DNA of 64,000 nucleotides from Trematomus loennbergii (taxonomy: Eukaryota > Chordata > Actinopteri > Perciformes > Nototheniidae). The stretch covers positions 18,491,702-18,555,701 of the forward strand of contig JAAOOA010000016.1 of NCBI GenBank assembly GCA_012861695.1. The letters run 5' to 3'. This document shows, one piece after another, positions 45,242 to 55,471 of the stretch. The stretch's first letter is position 1. The number at the start of each line of letters is the position of its first letter. The position numbers and the translations under genes were made by a program. The notes beneath the pieces are model-generated. The model made no database searches. It saw nothing but the letters and a program-made list of their open reading frames with translations, and was not told the origin of the DNA.

Positions 45242-46524
45242 ATGGAAGGGGAGGAAAGTGAAGAGGAGGCCCGAGCCCTGACTGGAGGGGAACAAATAGA
45301 ATATAGCAATCGACCTTTACTAAAGAAACACGGGAGGAAAAAGAGGAAATACTTTCATACCTCCCTAGCATCAATGATAAAAATATTAGGCCTCATTATG
45401 GCAATGACAATTATAGTAGTAATAACGGCTATGATAACTACCAGGGTAACAGTATGGGAAGCACAGGTGACCCACCAGACTTACCAAAATGTTGAAGTAA
45501 TCTACTTTAAAACCCTCCAAGGAATTAAGATACCTACAGGAGGAAAAAGTGGACATAATGTTACAAAGGCCAAGTATTTACAGTTAGCCCTACAGCTGTT
45601 GTACCCCCAATGTATAACCAACACAGGGAATAGTACTGAAACAAAAGAGGACTGTGGAACTAGCCAAATGTTGAGTTGTGGGAAAACTAGCTGGGAGGGG
45701 AAAAGGAGACTGTGCAGGATACTGAACGATGTAAACCCTATGGAAAACCAGGATTGGACATGGGATGAAGTGTCTAAATTATGGGACAAAACAAAGGGAC
45801 ATAGTTTTAACTCCTCGTGTAAAACAAAGATCATGTACGCAGACAGTGAAGATAGCATCAAGATTACATTCAAATGTAAGGACACTAGGTTGGACATGAA
45901 GATGATAACCTGTACCACCTATGATGGGAGGTTTAGGAGCAGGTCTATTTTTGAGCACTTAGATGAAGGAAATTGGAGGCTAAGGAACTGTACCTGCTTA
46001 GAGAAGAAAAATATAACCACATGCCAAAAAGAGGATTGGAAAGTGGTTAGGACTAGGTCTAACAAAATGACGCAGATCACCGAAGAGTGGACTACTCTCA
46101 GCATGCCCCGAGAATTGGGAAAGGGAAACTAGGCAGTTATTAGCACAAATAGCTAAGAACCCAGGAGCTAAGAGTGAGGAGAGAGTAGGCCCTAAAAACG
46201 GGAAAGAGGAAACAGTACGCAGCAGAACCCACAGGTCAACTCAGACACAATTACAATGTAAATACTGTGGGAAGGATAGAATAGACATAAGTGACTCAAC
46301 ATATTTTAACTGGACATTCCATACCTATGGACCAAAACTAGTACCTTATGACTTTAGTAGCAATGAAGAAAAGGGTTTCAAAGAAAGATACCGAGGAGGC
46401 ACAACAGGTGGGATAAATCCAGCCCAAATAATATATAAACAGACACAAGATGGGAAATATTTGGACACCATATAAAAGTGCCAAACTTCGCCCACGACAT
46501 AGTAAAGAAATGGTACGACGAAAC
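45242..46524 (+). pseudogene. env: ERV env, leader and surface part
   Basis: From ATG 45242 the frame runs 296 codons to 46132, then continues in another frame to the Harbinger insertion. An N-terminal cytoplasmic segment ends in KKHGRKKRKY and is followed by one strongly hydrophobic anchor (KILGLIMAMTIIVVITAMIT). After it come many cysteines and N-glycosylation sites (for example NVT, NSS, NCT, NIT). A cytoplasmic start with an internal signal anchor is the layout of the foamy virus env leader. Frame changes occur near 46120 and 46470. Confidence 0.72.
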
Positions 46525-47072
46525 TAATGCCGCGTTTCCACTATACGGCCTCGCTCGGCCCCGCTCGGCCTCCTTTGGCCGCGCCCGGCCTCGTTAGGAC
46601 CAGCTCACTTTGTGGCGCGTTTCCATTACAGTTTAGGAACCGGGTCAGTATCTATAGTAACGGTAGTAGGCGGAGCGACGCTGCTTAAAACTGCCGTGAC
46701 GTCATCTTCAATGCGACAAAGCGACACAACACACAACAATGGAGGATGTTGAGAAGATCGTTTGCTTGTTGCTTGCTGTGTGGTTCAGTATGACAAGAAA
46801 TATGCAAGAGAGGATTCGAAAGAGGCGACTTGTAGCAAGACGAGGGATAGAGGCAGCTGACGCGAGAGTTGTGGCAGCCCGCAGAGACTACTGGAGGACT
46901 CTAACTACTACTACTCCTACTCCTACTGCTACTAATACTTCGTCGAGACTACAATGCTACTTGGTAAGCTAACGTTCGCTAACTAGCAATGTGTTTAGGC
47001 TCACGCTCCCCATACGACCAAAGTATTTCAAGTATTTAATTAATTGTAGCTACCACTTTTACGTATTAAAAT

Positions 47073-48166
47073 ATGTATGCTTTTGTTTGTGTATTTCAGA
47101 AGTTACTTCGCCGCCCTAGACCATGCGTTTGGATGCTCGACCGAGCTACCGAGTGGTGGAATGTGATTGTTCCATCTTTCACACACACTCAGTGGGTGGA
47201 GAACTTCAGGATGTCTGAAGAAACCTACGTCTACCTGTGCAACAAACTGCGGCCAGCGATGGAGAAACAGGACACACCATTCCGCGTGTGTATACCTTTT
47301 AAGAAGAGAGTGGCCATCGCACTGTGGAAGCTTGCTACCGGCTGTGAGTACAGAAGCATAGGACATCTTTTCGGAGTGAGCAAGACAACTGTGTGCCGGT
47401 GTGTGCAAGACTTCTGTGCTGCTGCAGAGACTTGTTAGTACCGGAACTAATTCGTTCACCAGACCGGAGAAATTGCAAAAGAATGGCTGCCTACACTGAG
47501 CAGAGGTGGGGGCTCCCTCAGTGTGTAGGTGCTATTGATGGGTCACACATACCCATCTTGGCACCACAGGAATACCACTGTGACTATTTCAACCGTAAAG
47601 GCTGGCACTCCATCATCCTTCAAGGAGTTGTTGATGGTAAGGGACATTTCTGGAATGTGTTTGCAGGAATGCCTGGGAGCTTGCATGACGCTCGGGTTTT
47701 GAGACTGTCCACATTGTGGGAGTTGGCCAGTCGTGGCAACTACTTTCCAGCTTGCACCAGGAACATTGGTGGGGTGAATGCTGGCTACTACATCCTGGGA
47801 GACAATGCCTATCCCTTGCAGAACTGGCTCATAAAACCCTTCGCTGACACTGGACGGCTAACAGAAGAACATGTGACATACAACAAGAAGATTTGCAGAG
47901 TACGGGTAGTGGTTGAAAACGCTTTTGGTAGACTGAAGGGAAGGTGGCGTTGCCTCATGAAAAGAAATGACTGTGATGTGAAACTTGTTAAATCAATGGT
48001 GCTGACATGCTGTGCTCTGCATAACCTCTGCGAGAGTCATGGAGAGACCTATGATGATGGGTGGGATGCACCAGCAGCAGCAGAGCCAGGGGTAGCAGTG
48101 GCACAAGGTGCAGAGGAGGAGGGCAGGGACATACGAGAGGGTCTGATGCGCTACCTGAACCCCTAA
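47073..48166 (+). pseudogene. Harbinger nuclease (HARBI1-like), element 2
   Basis: 47073-47438 holds the N-terminal part (EYRSIGHLFGVSKTTVCR). One base is missing near 47433 relative to element 1 and shifts the frame. 47440-48166 continues with AIDGSHI, LGDNAYPL and VVENAFGRLKGRW to a TAA at 48164. Apart from the shift it is close to full length for a HARBI1-like nuclease. A short plus-strand frame at 46739-46972 lies upstream and may be a first exon, since CTACTTGGTAAGCT follows it. 48167-48950 has no gene. Confidence 0.85.
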
Positions 48167-48956
48167 ATAGTCATTGTATGGTATTCAACATAAATAAAAA
48201 AAGAATGTTTCACATACATGTGTTTGTCAAATTATTTAAACCCAAGAAATGTTATCAGAATTGACTATTTAGTAAATATTTGAATTTCAAGCACCAGTAT
48301 TTACTGCCCCATAAAAATAATAATCTAAGCAAATATCAAAGCAAACTATAAACAGAAATACAACAGTGTAAAACACAGCAGAACTATATTCAGCTTCAAG
48401 GTTTTGTATTTTGTCATACGAACATAGCTACAGTGTAGTTATAGTTTATTTTTGGTCTCTTCTCTTTTAAATATATAAGCAATGTGTTTGAGCACAACGA
48501 GGGTATTACAATTGAGTAATTTTTACTACATGTATTAATCATGTATTCTTAATACAATTACAAAATATGTAATGTTATGTTTTAGACCTCAAGCGAGCAA
48601 ACTCAATTTCAAACAGTATGCAGAGTTGTCCTGCTAAAGACTTAAAATGTTTTATTTATTCTCTTATTTGCTTTAATTGCAACAGATGATAAAGGTTTCA
48701 CTGTGCAGTGCTTTGTGGGCGATGATGGGGTTTATGATATTTCTGACTGAAGAGGGACGCCTAGATGATGCCATCTTTCTGTGTGATCGCTGTTGGGTGC
48801 AATTATTTATCAACAAGCAATAAGATAAGTCAAAGAAGTACTTTATTGAACACAAAGTGTTTTCTTGCAGCAGCATAAAAACATGGCATTATAATATACA
48901 AAAAAAAAAAAATATTGTATTACAGATAAAAAATATACAACAAAGTACAGCCAGAG

Positions 48957-50336
48957 TTCACAGAGGCGGAGGAGACGGGGCACGTTGGCTGCCCGTTCCC
49001 ACTAGCATCTGGCAAATAGTGCGCATGAAGGATGCATTTAAGCTCTCTGCGTGAGCCATCTCGTCCCTTCTCATGGTGGCTTCCAACACCCTCGCCTCCC
49101 TCGCCTCCACCATGGTCTGGTTCATGTACTGAGCCTGCAGGGCCCGGTCTTCCCTCAGCTCGGCATGGATCCTCTCCTGCTGGGCAAGGCTCTTCTCCTG
49201 CTGGGCCAGGTTCTGCTCCTGGTGTTCCTTCTGCTGGGCCAGTTGCAGTTCCAGCAGGGCCAGTTCCTCTCCTCCTCGTCTCCTCTTGCCTGGGTGACAA
49301 GATAATAATATAAATAATTAGCAATAACAATGAAAAAACACAGGTAACACAAGGATATAAGAATAAAATGTATAAACAGAACAGTAAGGATGAATTAAAG
49401 AAAGTTCTGGCCCTATATACTAGCTGCATACTAGCTAGTTACTTTACTTGTAACAGAGCATTCGCACAGTGGTACAGCTTATTTTACTACTGACGATGGA
49501 TGGTCTACATTTTTTTTTAAAGTCACAATTCCAGCCTTATTTCTTACCTAGAACCACACGCGGTGTCGAGCTGGCACTCGGCGTTGGTGTCTGTGCTCGA
49601 GCTGGAGTTTGTGCTGTAGATATTGATGAACCGGACGGTGTTGGTTCATCCTCGTTATTCAAAACGTAATCATCTAGAACAGAAACATGACTTGTTAATT
49701 CCACAAACTACTGCAGCACAATACTATAAATAGCAACAACAACTATAGAAAAGACAAACTGAACGTAAACAATGGCACATGTGGTGTTAGCAAACACTAG
49801 CTCTAGCTAATGCTATCTGCCTTAGCTAGCTAGCTAGCCTTCGGGGCTACATAAAAGCATGGGTTGTCGAACATAAATGTAAGGATAAAATAGACTTATT
49901 TGTTAGAAGTGAGCTTTAGAACAGATAGGGACACAAAGGTTCCAAGAAAATAACAGAGCGTTAGCAAAAACTTACCATTCATAGACTCCAGTAACGCTGT
50001 TGCTGAGTCCAGGCCTCCCTCCCTCCCAACGCTAGCCGGTCTATGGCCGTAAATGCTGTTCATGAGGTCGAACCACTTCCAGTTTTTCCTACCGGCCCCA
50101 CTGGTGTTGTTGTTGTCCTTCACCAAGCGATATTCACCCTTAAGCTTTTTCAGTTTTTCCCTACACTGCACGACAGTCCTGGAGTAACCGCTTGTGGCCA
50201 TTAGTGTAGAGACCTCCTGAAACACTTTAATATTTCTAGTCATCCCGTCGAGCTCCCGCTGGATCTTTTCATCCGAAATGTAATGGAGGAACGTCGTGAC
50301 TTCCTCGACCGACCATGGTGTGCTTTTCTTTGCCAT
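48957..50336 (-). CDS. Harbinger SANT/Myb-like protein, element 2
   Basis: Minus-strand exon 1 is 50336-49976 (MAKKSTPWSVEEVTTFL, conserved Trp residues, NWKWFDLM), exon 2 about 49678-49553 (Pro/Ser/Thr-rich), and exon 3 about 49290-48957 (Gln/Glu/Arg coiled coil, LALLELQLAQQKEHQEQNLA). Borders are GT-AG and no frameshift was seen in exon 1, so this copy could still be expressed. In the superfamily it partners the nuclease. Confidence 0.75.
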
Positions 50337-50639
50337 TGTTGACAAAAATGCTGTTTGTAAAAATGCTGCAAGCATCGCTATATATATATGCGACGCTAGG
50401 GATTATCTCGCGCGATTTGTGACGATTCTCTCCGACCAATCAGCAGCCGAGAGCGTTGACGTCACAAACTCAGCCCGGTTGTCTCTGGCCCTGGCCCCAC
50501 GATTTTATGAGGCCAGAAAAACTGTGAATTAGGACCAGCCGGCCGGTACTAGGCCAAGTGGAAACGCAACCACAAACGGGCCGCTGACGTCACAGCCCTC
50601 TTAAACCGGGCTGCGGGCTGTAGTGGAAACGCGCCATAA

Positions 50640-50847
50640 TTACACCCAACCTGGTTTAATGCAATGGACAGGTGATTTCCTCACAGAATTAACAAAGCAA
50701 GTTAATAAGACTGATTTCTGGTACTGGGCTGGACCAAAATTCATAGACCAGGGAATGTTGTTGTCAGATACAGAAGGAGGGAATGGAGAAGACACAGCAG
50801 AACACAGGAAATGGGGAATATTACAGTCAATGATCTTAGATCACTAG
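50640..50847 (+). pseudogene. env: ERV env, middle fragment
   Basis: It resumes env after the Harbinger insertion in a frame with WTGDFLTELT and FWYWAGPKF, stopping at 50847 where LINE-like sequence begins. Confidence 0.55.
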
Positions 50848-51156
50848 GACTGTTTTAGGTACTAAAGCTTTTATGTGCGCTGCTCCTCTGGCTTGGAACT
50901 TGCAAAAAATATTGAAACTGAGCATTTTGATTCCCTTGCATCGTTTTAAAGCACGGCTGGATGAAATGTTATTGGATACCTGTAAATGTAAATAGGTTGC
51001 TAATGTATACCCCTGTACTTATGTTGTGATGTCCTTTTGTTTTCTGTTTGTTTTATATGTGTAACTAATGTACCGCAGGTCTCCCTTGAAAAAGAGATCG
51101 TTGATCTTAATGGGATTTTTTAACCTGGTTAAATAAAGGCTACAAAACAAACAACA
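50848..51156 (+). mobile_element. 5'-truncated LINE 3' tail
   Basis: TTGAAAAAGAGATCGTTGAT and AACCTGGTTAAATAAAGGCT are typical of the 3' ends of fish non-LTR retrotransposons. It splits env, and the flanks (AGATCAC, AGATCGCAC) are similar but not a clean duplication. Family not assigned. Confidence 0.6.
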
Positions 51157-52540
51157 GATCGCACTCGAGTCGCCCCAGGGGAGTCAAAAATGAGAACGAG
51201 GGGAGTAGGAGGGAGCCATAACTGGACATTAGCAGTAAAAAGGTCCTGTGAGAAAGAAAAGGTGACTATTGAAGGAATAGCAGATTTTCAGCAGAACCAA
51301 ATAGCAGCTTACATAACGGGAAGACTCGCATACGACAGCTCAGATTACTCAACCCTCACACTCCCGGTAATAAATATAAGGGTAACGAGAGGAAGTGTAT
51401 GTAGTAAGTGTCAAGAGAAAGAGGATACTACAACATATACCTTAGTAAACCTAATAAGGAACCCCCCGGTAAAGAATGTGCATACATTGCCAAATTGGAT
51501 CAAAGGACTAAAATATGGGTACAGACACGAAAGAAACTCTCATTGGAAAAAAGGGGATTTCTATTATTCATATAACTATGGAGGCAGCACTATGACGCAT
51601 ATGAGGCTGCCATATTTGATGCAAAGGTGATAGGGAGACGAACATTCCTTGGACATACCCCAGTAAGAAGGACAGCCCCAATAGATCCCTTTGAAGCAAG
51701 TATAGCATCCCCTAGATTCCTTAATGGCACAACAATTGCAAATATAGGTTCATTTATATGGCGGTCAGAATTTACTGACAGAACGGCCACAAAAGACATA
51801 GTATCGGGAAGATATGTTCGGTAACCAGGGCAAGGATGGATAGACTCATAGTGTTCGACTCTGACAACTATCCCTCCCTTAGCCCCCACAGAACAACGTT
51901 AGGTGGAAGAGCGGCTGTATTTCTGAGCCTGTGTAAAACACCAGAGGCCCCTGTAATTCTTAAAGGAAATGTGAAGCAGTGGCCGCAGGAACAAATGTGG
52001 GGCCTGGCCCCAATTACGCCAATGGCAAGACAGAGCCTCGCACTACTCCCATCAGTTATGGAAACCGCAGAAGTAGATTGGTCAAACACATACCCCAATG
52101 GTGAAAAACAACCCTTTTGGAAATTACATTATAAAGGAATGTGTACCCAATATTGGACTACCAGAGACGGAAGTAATGATTTTACTCTATCCAATGTACT
52201 ATGGAGAACCGGTCAAAGTTTTGTTAAAGTAGCAACAGAGGCTGGAAAAGGAATAGTGATGGTAGCCAAAGCAGGTTATGATAATGTGATCAAACCTGTA
52301 GTTGAAATGGTATTTTCAATCGTACAAAAAGTGGCACTAGGACTAGGAATATTCGTTGGGGTACTTATAGGAATTGTAATATTGTACTTCTTCTGCAAAA
52401 TGTTCGGCAGCAAAATCTGCAGCAGTATGTGTAAGCGGAAAAAGAAATATGGAGTAAGGGGCAAACCCCGAAGCCCCCGAAAACAGCAAGAAAAAGTGGA
52501 AGTTAGAAAGCGGAAGAAAGGAGGAGGAGACTCAGTATAA
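51157..52540 (+). pseudogene. env: ERV env, transmembrane part
   Basis: Frames 51190-51630, 51627-51824 and 51836-52540 follow one another, with changes near 51610 and 51830. The last frame (about 234 codons) has a hydrophobic stretch at about 52345-52410 (GLGIFVGVLIGIVILYFF), then a very basic tail (KRKKKY, RKRKKGG) and TAA at 52538. It is read as the membrane subunit with its anchor and cytoplasmic tail. Confidence 0.7.
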
Positions 52541-52542
52541 AG
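52536..52542 (+). promoter_or_regulatory. Candidate internal promoter TATA box
   Basis: TATAAAG overlaps the env stop codon, about 93 bp before the first accessory ATG (52635). Foamy viruses have an internal promoter near the end of env that drives their accessory genes. The position fits, and function is inferred only. Confidence 0.45.
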
Positions 52543-52634
52543 ATAAGGTCGGGAGAGTTGAGTAGCACAGAAATCCAAGACAACCGAGGAGACAACTGAG
52601 AAACCACAAACCCCGAAAAACAGCAGGCAGGAGA

Positions 52635-52880
52635 ATGCTAAGTCAAATACAACAAATGAACATCACTGGCAATACAGGCAGCCACATAGACATCACTGTG
52701 GTAAGGCAACTACTTACTGCATTAGGATACGTGTGCATTTCAAGTATAATTACCTCTTTTTGTTATCAGAGCGTGGCAAAATGGTTGTTTGCAGCAGTAA
52801 TTTATAGCTTAGTGAATATTGGGAGATGGTTTAGAACCAGGATCATTCCCATCTTTCCTGTCCTCCCATCATACCCTTGA
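52635..52880 (+). CDS. Small membrane-protein ORF, 81 aa, ERV accessory region
   Basis: A true ATG at 52635 begins an 81-codon frame with a hydrophobic middle (about residues 32-62). It is the first frame after env. No family is recognised, and expression is not shown. Confidence 0.4.
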   Translation: MLSQIQQMNITGNTGSHIDITVVRQLLTALGYVCISSIITSFCYQSVAKWLFAAVIYSLVNIGRWFRTRIIPIFPVLPSYP

Positions 52881-53448
52881 AGAAGAAGATATCTCCCATT
52901 ATGTCAACAACCTCAACATCAACTGGCCAACATTCCCAGAGCCCTCAGTCACCGAAATTGTGGACGGACAGCTCGGGGGAAACAAGCCTGATAGACCCGG
53001 GAGCTCCAATCCACCCAGGATATCTACTGAAGTGGACCAATGTGACGAAGGGACTGACAGAAGGGAACCAGCAGGAAGAGATATTCGAATACAACTTCAG
53101 CCCTTGGAGTCTGGAAAAAATAGAACAAAGCGAGGAGGTACCCCTCACCACCCAAAAAATAATGGACCTTCAGATGCAACCCTATCACCCAGACTTGGAC
53201 CCCGTCTCTCCTCGATCAGGTCAAAGCACTGGCTCAATCCACAAGCCAGGCACCAACTGATGGAGGAAAAAGGAACAGAGGTGGGAAAACCTGTTTTGAA
53301 TATCCGCCGAAAGAAACGAAGAAATACCAAGGGAAGGTCAAAAGCTCTAACAAAGGTGAGCCACCCAGTAAACGAACCCAAATTGATGGACCTGGAACCA
53401 AGGCCCCAACACCCAAGACGATGCAAGACGCCGCAGCCCAACAACTAA
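52819..53448 (+). CDS. ERV accessory ORF with basic nuclear-signal-like region
   Basis: This is an open frame of about 209 codons without an ATG at its start; splicing into it would be needed (TTGTTATCAG near 52762 is a possible acceptor). It is acidic at first and then carries a basic cluster (NIRRKKRRNTKGRSK, near 53300) that resembles a nuclear localisation signal. A second frame overlaps it at 52901-53260 (MSTTSTSTGQHSQSPQSP start). The position corresponds to the transactivator gene of foamy viruses. Assignment is by position and composition only. Confidence 0.45.
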   Translation: MGDGLEPGSFPSFLSSHHTLEEEDISHYVNNLNINWPTFPEPSVTEIVDGQLGGNKPDRPGSSNPPRISTEVDQCDEGTDRREPAGRDIRIQLQPLESGKNRTKRGGTPHHPKNNGPSDATLSPRLGPRLSSIRSKHWLNPQARHQLMEEKGTEVGKPVLNIRRKKRRNTKGRSKALTKVSHPVNEPKLMDLEPRPQHPRRCKTPQPNN

Positions 53449-54350
53449 AAGATATTGGCCAAACCCCCCACAAAGATGAAGAAAAGGTGAGCAAACAAGT
53501 CACCTCCAAATGCACAGATAAGACAAAAAAGCAAAGTGACCCAGCGGACGCAAAACTGTGTGCGTCATGGGCAGGGGAGTATGTTGCAGGAGAACCCGTA
53601 GAAGTATCACCCAGAGTCCCGCCAGGATGGGTGGTAGCCACATGGGGAGGCGACTACTTCATCTGCCCAAAAGAAAGATGTCCACCATACGGGAATGGCT
53701 GGACAATGAAGAACCTCCCGTGCATATACAAGTACGGGATGCCTCTGATGAAAAAGGTTTCAGAAGAAAATGATTTCCGAAGCCAGAACAACCCATTTGT
53801 TCTCCCAGGGAATGAGGACGGGGTTGACTGGCACCCGAATAATGACCAAAACATAGGAAGAATAGTGCTGTACACCCATAGTCCCACCGAAGGATACAGA
53901 AAGTGTGCCATCAGGTACTTTTCCGATCCACAGAACTGGGACACTCTCGCGGGATTCCGCAATGGGACAAGAGGCTTCACCCACTTGCCTTACATCTGGA
54001 AGTATGATGAAAACTGGCACCGAGTTCTGCTTGATCGCTCAGCAATGATGTGGCAGAATAAAGGTGACAAAGAATTCAACACAAGGGGGGGAATCAAAAG
54101 CCTCCAAGTGACATGTTTCAAAACCAACTCCGACAGCTCATATTTTGCTATCACCGACGATGGATGTGGTAACAAGTATATGCTGACAGACCCAAAGAAA
54201 GAGGGATGCTACGAAGAGGTCCGAGACAAATGTGGAAGCGCATGGGCCGGATGGGATGAAGATTTCATAAGTGGTCATGATGGAAGAGGCTACACAGGAC
54301 ACCCGGGAGACAGAAGTGTACCGGGAGGACGGTACCAAGACCTAGGATGA
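53421..54350 (+). CDS. Intact 309-aa ERV accessory ORF
   Basis: ATG 53421 to TGA 54348, without interruption, overlapping the preceding frame by 28 bp in a different phase. The first 50 residues are Lys/Gln-rich. The rest is Trp-, Gly- and Cys-rich (SWAGEYVAG, GWVVATWGGDYF, AWAGWDEDF). It has no signal peptide or membrane segment. It takes the place of the bel2-type gene of foamy viruses. No domain is recognised. It is the best preserved viral frame besides RT. Confidence 0.6.
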   Translation: MQDAAAQQLKDIGQTPHKDEEKVSKQVTSKCTDKTKKQSDPADAKLCASWAGEYVAGEPVEVSPRVPPGWVVATWGGDYFICPKERCPPYGNGWTMKNLPCIYKYGMPLMKKVSEENDFRSQNNPFVLPGNEDGVDWHPNNDQNIGRIVLYTHSPTEGYRKCAIRYFSDPQNWDTLAGFRNGTRGFTHLPYIWKYDENWHRVLLDRSAMMWQNKGDKEFNTRGGIKSLQVTCFKTNSDSSYFAITDDGCGNKYMLTDPKKEGCYEEVRDKCGSAWAGWDEDFISGHDGRGYTGHPGDRSVPGGRYQDLG

Positions 54351-54382
54351 AGTAGGATGAATAGAAGAAAATACATAGTTCC

Positions 54383-54391
54383 AAAGGAGGA
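54383..54391 (+). other. Candidate polypurine tract
   Basis: AAAGGAGGA precedes TGTTGAAAAG, whose inverse matches the LTR end CCTTTTAACA with small differences. This places the 3' LTR start at 54392. Confidence 0.6.
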
Positions 54392-55471
54392 TGTTGAAAA
54401 GAGGAAGAAAATGGAACAATGTATTTTATTATATAAAGCTTAAATATGCTAAAAACTGTGTTAAAACTCTGAATGCCATAGACATGTATCGTATAGTTTA
54501 ATGCTTTAGCAATATAAACAGGGTGTATAACATAAATCCTGACATGGATGCTCATAAAGACCCGTGATGCAAAGTACGCACTTCCTCTTTCGAGGACTTG
54601 AACTCTCTATGCACTTCCCTTTTCTGTATTTCCTCGCTGGAAGTGAAAGTTAACCACAACAACAAAGAAGGACACCTCTAAATGCGCCAGCTTGCACGAA
54701 AGCATGTGACAAACCACGTGTCAGACCATGTGACAAACCGCGGGAAAAAAGAGGATAAAAGAAGACTGAAAAACACTGGAGAGTAGTCCCTCTTCGAACC
54801 CAGCTTTGAACTTGAACTCTCCAGCTTGTTTAGCAAGCAACGGAAGACGATCGTATTACTTACTCGTATTGAGGCAAAGATCTCGGATATAATATGTATC
54901 TGGGCAAAACGCATTTCATTTTTTATTGATGTGTGGTGTTGTAACTTGTGAAACTTTAATAAAACTACCTGTTCACATTTGTGAGAGGAAACTAAAGTCC
55001 ATGTAGCCCTTCTGATTATTGTTGAATAGGTGACAATTCAGACGGCACTGTAAACCTGTTCCCACATAGCTTGAGTCCTGAGTCCAGTCTGATTCCAGTG
55101 TCCTGTTCCTTGGCTGAGGATCAATCCCTGACGGAGTCTTGCAGAGACACCAGAGAGAACAACAGGTAAGTCGCACCTAAGCTAACTCTGTTGCTGGATT
55201 CTATGTCATATTGGAGGTCGCCACGATCGGTTGATCTTAAATACGGCAGCAGTGCTTTACGGGTATTGAATCCCAAGGTTTCAGAGGTGTGTTCATTAAG
55301 GTCTGTGTTTAAAGTCTAAAGGGAAAAACTAACAGGGTAAAAGTTGAAATGATGTGCAAAAACTGATTAATGGAGGTAGTATAGAAAGAAGGGAGTTTGT
55401 CGGTACCTCGTGGTGGTGTGTGGGTCACACCTTTTATGCCCGGTCTGAGTAAAAACCGCAACCTTTTAACA
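54392..55471 (+). mobile_element. ERV 3' LTR, full length (1,080 bp)
   Basis: It begins TGTTGAAAAG and ends CCTTTTAACA. 54729-55471 matches the 5' LTR. TATA-like ATAAAAG is at 54755-54761, AATAAA at 54958-54963, and ACAG|GTAAGT near 55165. The sequence immediately after the LTR is Gypsy integrase on the opposite strand. Confidence 0.78.

Larger units (their letters stand above)
46528..50636. mobile_element. PIF/Harbinger element 2, 4,109 bp, inverted relative to element 1
   Basis: The left end TGCCGCGTTTCCACTATAC and right end GTAGTGGAAACGCGCCA are inverted repeats. The 3-bp TAA duplication at 46525-46527 and 50637-50639 is typical for Harbinger. It sits in env. It carries the nuclease on plus and the SANT protein on minus. 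Confidence 0.92.
28260..55471 (+). mobile_element. Foamy-virus-like endogenous retrovirus with nested insertions
   Basis: The order is truncated 5' LTR, tRNA-Lys1,2 primer site, gag, pol, env, accessory ORFs, purine tract and full 3' LTR. Removing nested elements leaves about 14 kb of viral internal sequence. Points toward foamy-like viruses are the Lys1,2 primer site, gag without CCHC knuckles, an env frame starting with a cytoplasmic segment and membrane anchor, accessory genes between env and the 3' LTR, and a TATA box at the end of env. Relatives outside the spumaviruses are not excluded. Many frames are broken and the integrase core was not found, so this copy is defective. Confidence 0.8.

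Noticed and set aside
52635..52880. Assigning the 81-aa frame to a named viral protein
   Set aside because: Only a hydrophobic segment is visible, so no family can be supported.
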